Notes under the pieces: generated by a model
Told to the model about the DNA's origin: nothing
The model's input: only the letters and a program-made list of their open reading frames with translations
Databases searched by the model: none
Program-made: the position numbers and the translations under genes
Shown: positions 5,138-6,352 of the stretch, piece after piece
Layout of the letters: every line of letters starts with the position of its first letter
How positions within the stretch are numbered: position 1 is the first letter of the stretch
From: Clostridiaceae bacterium
GTDB taxonomy: Bacteria > Bacillota > Clostridia > Saccharofermentanales > DTU023
Length of the DNA stretch: 6,352 nucleotides
Assembly (NCBI GenBank): GCA_012841255.1
Contig: DUUZ01000080.1
Span: 1 to 6,352 of the forward strand
Direction: 5' to 3'

Positions 5138-6352
5138 GCCGGTCTCCTTTTTCGAGGCGCCTGACCGCCTCCAGGGCTTTCATGGCTCCCAGCCGGGCAT
5201 TTTCAAAGGTCAGCCCCCCCTGCACAAAGACGTCAAAAGGTTCCCGCAGCGGGCCGTCGGCCGACAGCTCGATGGTTGACCCTTGGATGAAGGAACCCGA
5301 CGCCATGATGACATCGCAATCATAGCCGGGCATGGGGGCCGGCACCGGGGTCACATAGGAATCGACCGGGGATACGGACTGAATGGCCTGGCAGAAGACC
5401 TCCAGCTTTTCGGGGGAGGAAAGCCTGACCAGCTGCACGATATCCCCCCGTTCCTCCAGGGGGCCCGGTGTCACGAAATAACCGGCCAGCTGAAAAAGAG
5501 CCGCCAGATGGATGGCCCCCTGCATGGCGGAGGCAACAACTGAAGGTGCAAAGTAAAGACCCTGCAGAAGCTCCCGGGTCAGGCCCAGGGAGGGCCCGAC
5601 ATGGCGGCCCACTCCCACCGCCGTCATTCCCTGGCTGATCTCCTCAACCAGGTCTTTCCTGCCCGCCACATAGCCGCCGCAAGGGGCAATCCCCGAACCG
5701 GGATTCTTGATCAGGGAACCGGCGATGACATCGGCCCCCCGGGCCGGCGGTTCATCTTCCTCCACGAATTCGCAGTAACAGTGATCGACAAAAATGACAG
5801 GATCGGAGCTGATCCTGCGGACGGCGTCAACGACAGCCTCCAGCTCAGCATTCCGTAAAGCCGGCCGATCGGAATAACCCCGGGATTTCTGGATATAGAC
5901 CAGGCGGGTGGAAGGCACAAGAGCATTTGTAATAGAGTCCAGATCCGGCTTGCCGTCCGGCAGCAGATCCAGTGTCCGGATGGAGACACCGCGGGACACC
6001 AGACTTTGGCGGTGGGGGGACGGACTTTCAGTCCCCAGGGTCTCCAGGAGTGAATCATAAGGCTTGCCGGTAACAATCAGCATGTCATCTCCCGGGCCCA
6101 GCAGGGCTTTCAGGCAGGTGGCCAGAACCTGGGTGCCCGAACCGAACTGGTGGCGGACCAGGGCATCTTCTGTGCCGAAGACCCGGGCGAAAACTTCCTC
6201 GGTCTGCTCCCGGCCGGCATCGTCGTAGCCGTAGCCTGTCTTAGCGGTAAAGGCAGTCTCGGAGACATGGCTGTCAAAAAAAGCGGAAAGGAGTTCGAGC
6301 TGACGTTTTTCCCGGACAGCTGCCAGCCGCATAAAAGGTTCCCGGACAGAAC
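5130..6352 (-). CDS. ynbB: YnbB-like PLP-dependent protein (methionine gamma-lyase/aluminum resistance family), 5'-truncated by the window
   Basis: This is a fold-type I PLP protein of the Met_gamma_lyase (PF06838) family, often annotated as aluminum resistance protein; its true substrate is not established. Counting from the visible ATG at 6332, TGYGYDDAGRE lies at 32-42, the cofactor-binding SGT at 65-67, FVDHCYCEFVE at 181-191 with D183 for the pyridine nitrogen, and SLIKNPGSGIAPCGGY at 206-221 with PLP lysine K209. SPVDSYVTPVPAPMPGYD (321-338) and TIELSADGPLREPFDV follow near the end. The frame remains open to base 6352 and reads SVREPF before that Met. This continues the family's usual N-terminal pattern, where F is followed 18 residues later by the F of SAF. 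The real start is therefore probably outside the window and the Met at 6332 internal. Its 3' end overlaps the HlyD-like gene by 8 bases, so they form one operon. The family assignment is firm; the biochemical role is not. Confidence 0.9.
   Translation of the reverse strand, partial: SVREPFMRLAAVREKRQLELLSAFFDSHVSETAFTAKTGYGYDDAGREQTEEVFARVFGTEDALVRHQFGSGTQVLATCLKALLGPGDDMLIVTGKPYDSLLETLGTESPSPHRQSLVSRGVSIRTLDLLPDGKPDLDSITNALVPSTRLVYIQKSRGYSDRPALRNAELEAVVDAVRRISSDPVIFVDHCYCEFVEEDEPPARGADVIAGSLIKNPGSGIAPCGGYVAGRKDLVEEISQGMTAVGVGRHVGPSLGLTRELLQGLYFAPSVVASAMQGAIHLAALFQLAGYFVTPGPLEERGDIVQLVRLSSPEKLEVFCQAIQSVSPVDSYVTPVPAPMPGYDCDVIMASGSFIQGSTIELSADGPLREPFDVFVQGGLTFENARLGAMKALEAVRRLEKGDRHG
5143..5151 (-). 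promoter_or_regulatory. Ribosome binding site of the HlyD-like gene
   Basis: AAAAAGGAG on the - strand, within the last codons of the ynbB-like gene and about 6 bases before the ATG at 5137. It is a strong match and decides the start of the HlyD-like gene. Confidence 0.7.

Overview
The window carries five complete protein genes and two partial ones on a GC-rich chromosome segment. Gene content and order point to a Bacillota (Firmicutes) bacterium, probably an anaerobe of the Clostridia or Negativicutes type. It has a ynbB-like PLP protein, an HlyD-like protein, yggS/ylmE and sepF/ylmF in one row, a type II pantothenate kinase and an NfnAB-type flavoprotein pair. Species-level placement is not possible from the sequence alone.

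Layout. On the + strand (1-1476), the last 24 codons of an NfnA-like FAD/NAD-binding subunit overlap the start of nfnB, a 468-residue flavin/iron-sulfur NADPH oxidoreductase of the GltA family. A GC-rich hairpin with a T-run (1507-1537) follows and separates this pair from a convergent set of genes. On the - strand, reading right to left, come a ynbB-like PLP enzyme cut by the window edge (6352-5130), a single-pass membrane HlyD/biotinyl-lipoyl-like protein (5137-3773), yggS (3751-3038), a 137-bp AT-rich spacer with a good sigma-A promoter, sepF (2900-2376) and coaW (2386-1532). The coaW stop codon lies almost against the shared hairpin.

How the genes fit together. NfnA and NfnB normally form an electron-bifurcating ferredoxin/NADH-NADPH transhydrogenase, part of anaerobic redox balancing. 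The minus-strand row is the left part of the Firmicutes ylm-type cluster: PLP homeostasis (YggS), FtsZ-ring anchoring (SepF), a PLP-fold lyase-like protein of unclear role, and a membrane-anchored adaptor-like protein of unknown partner. After sepF, where ylmG, ylmH and divIVA often follow, there is instead coaW, the first committed step of CoA synthesis. It is joined to sepF by an 11-nt overlap and has no obvious ribosome binding site of its own. I see no mobile elements, RNA genes, CRISPR arrays or prophage genes. No clearly new multi-gene system is evident; the most unusual points are the sepF-coaW coupling and the orphan HlyD-like protein.
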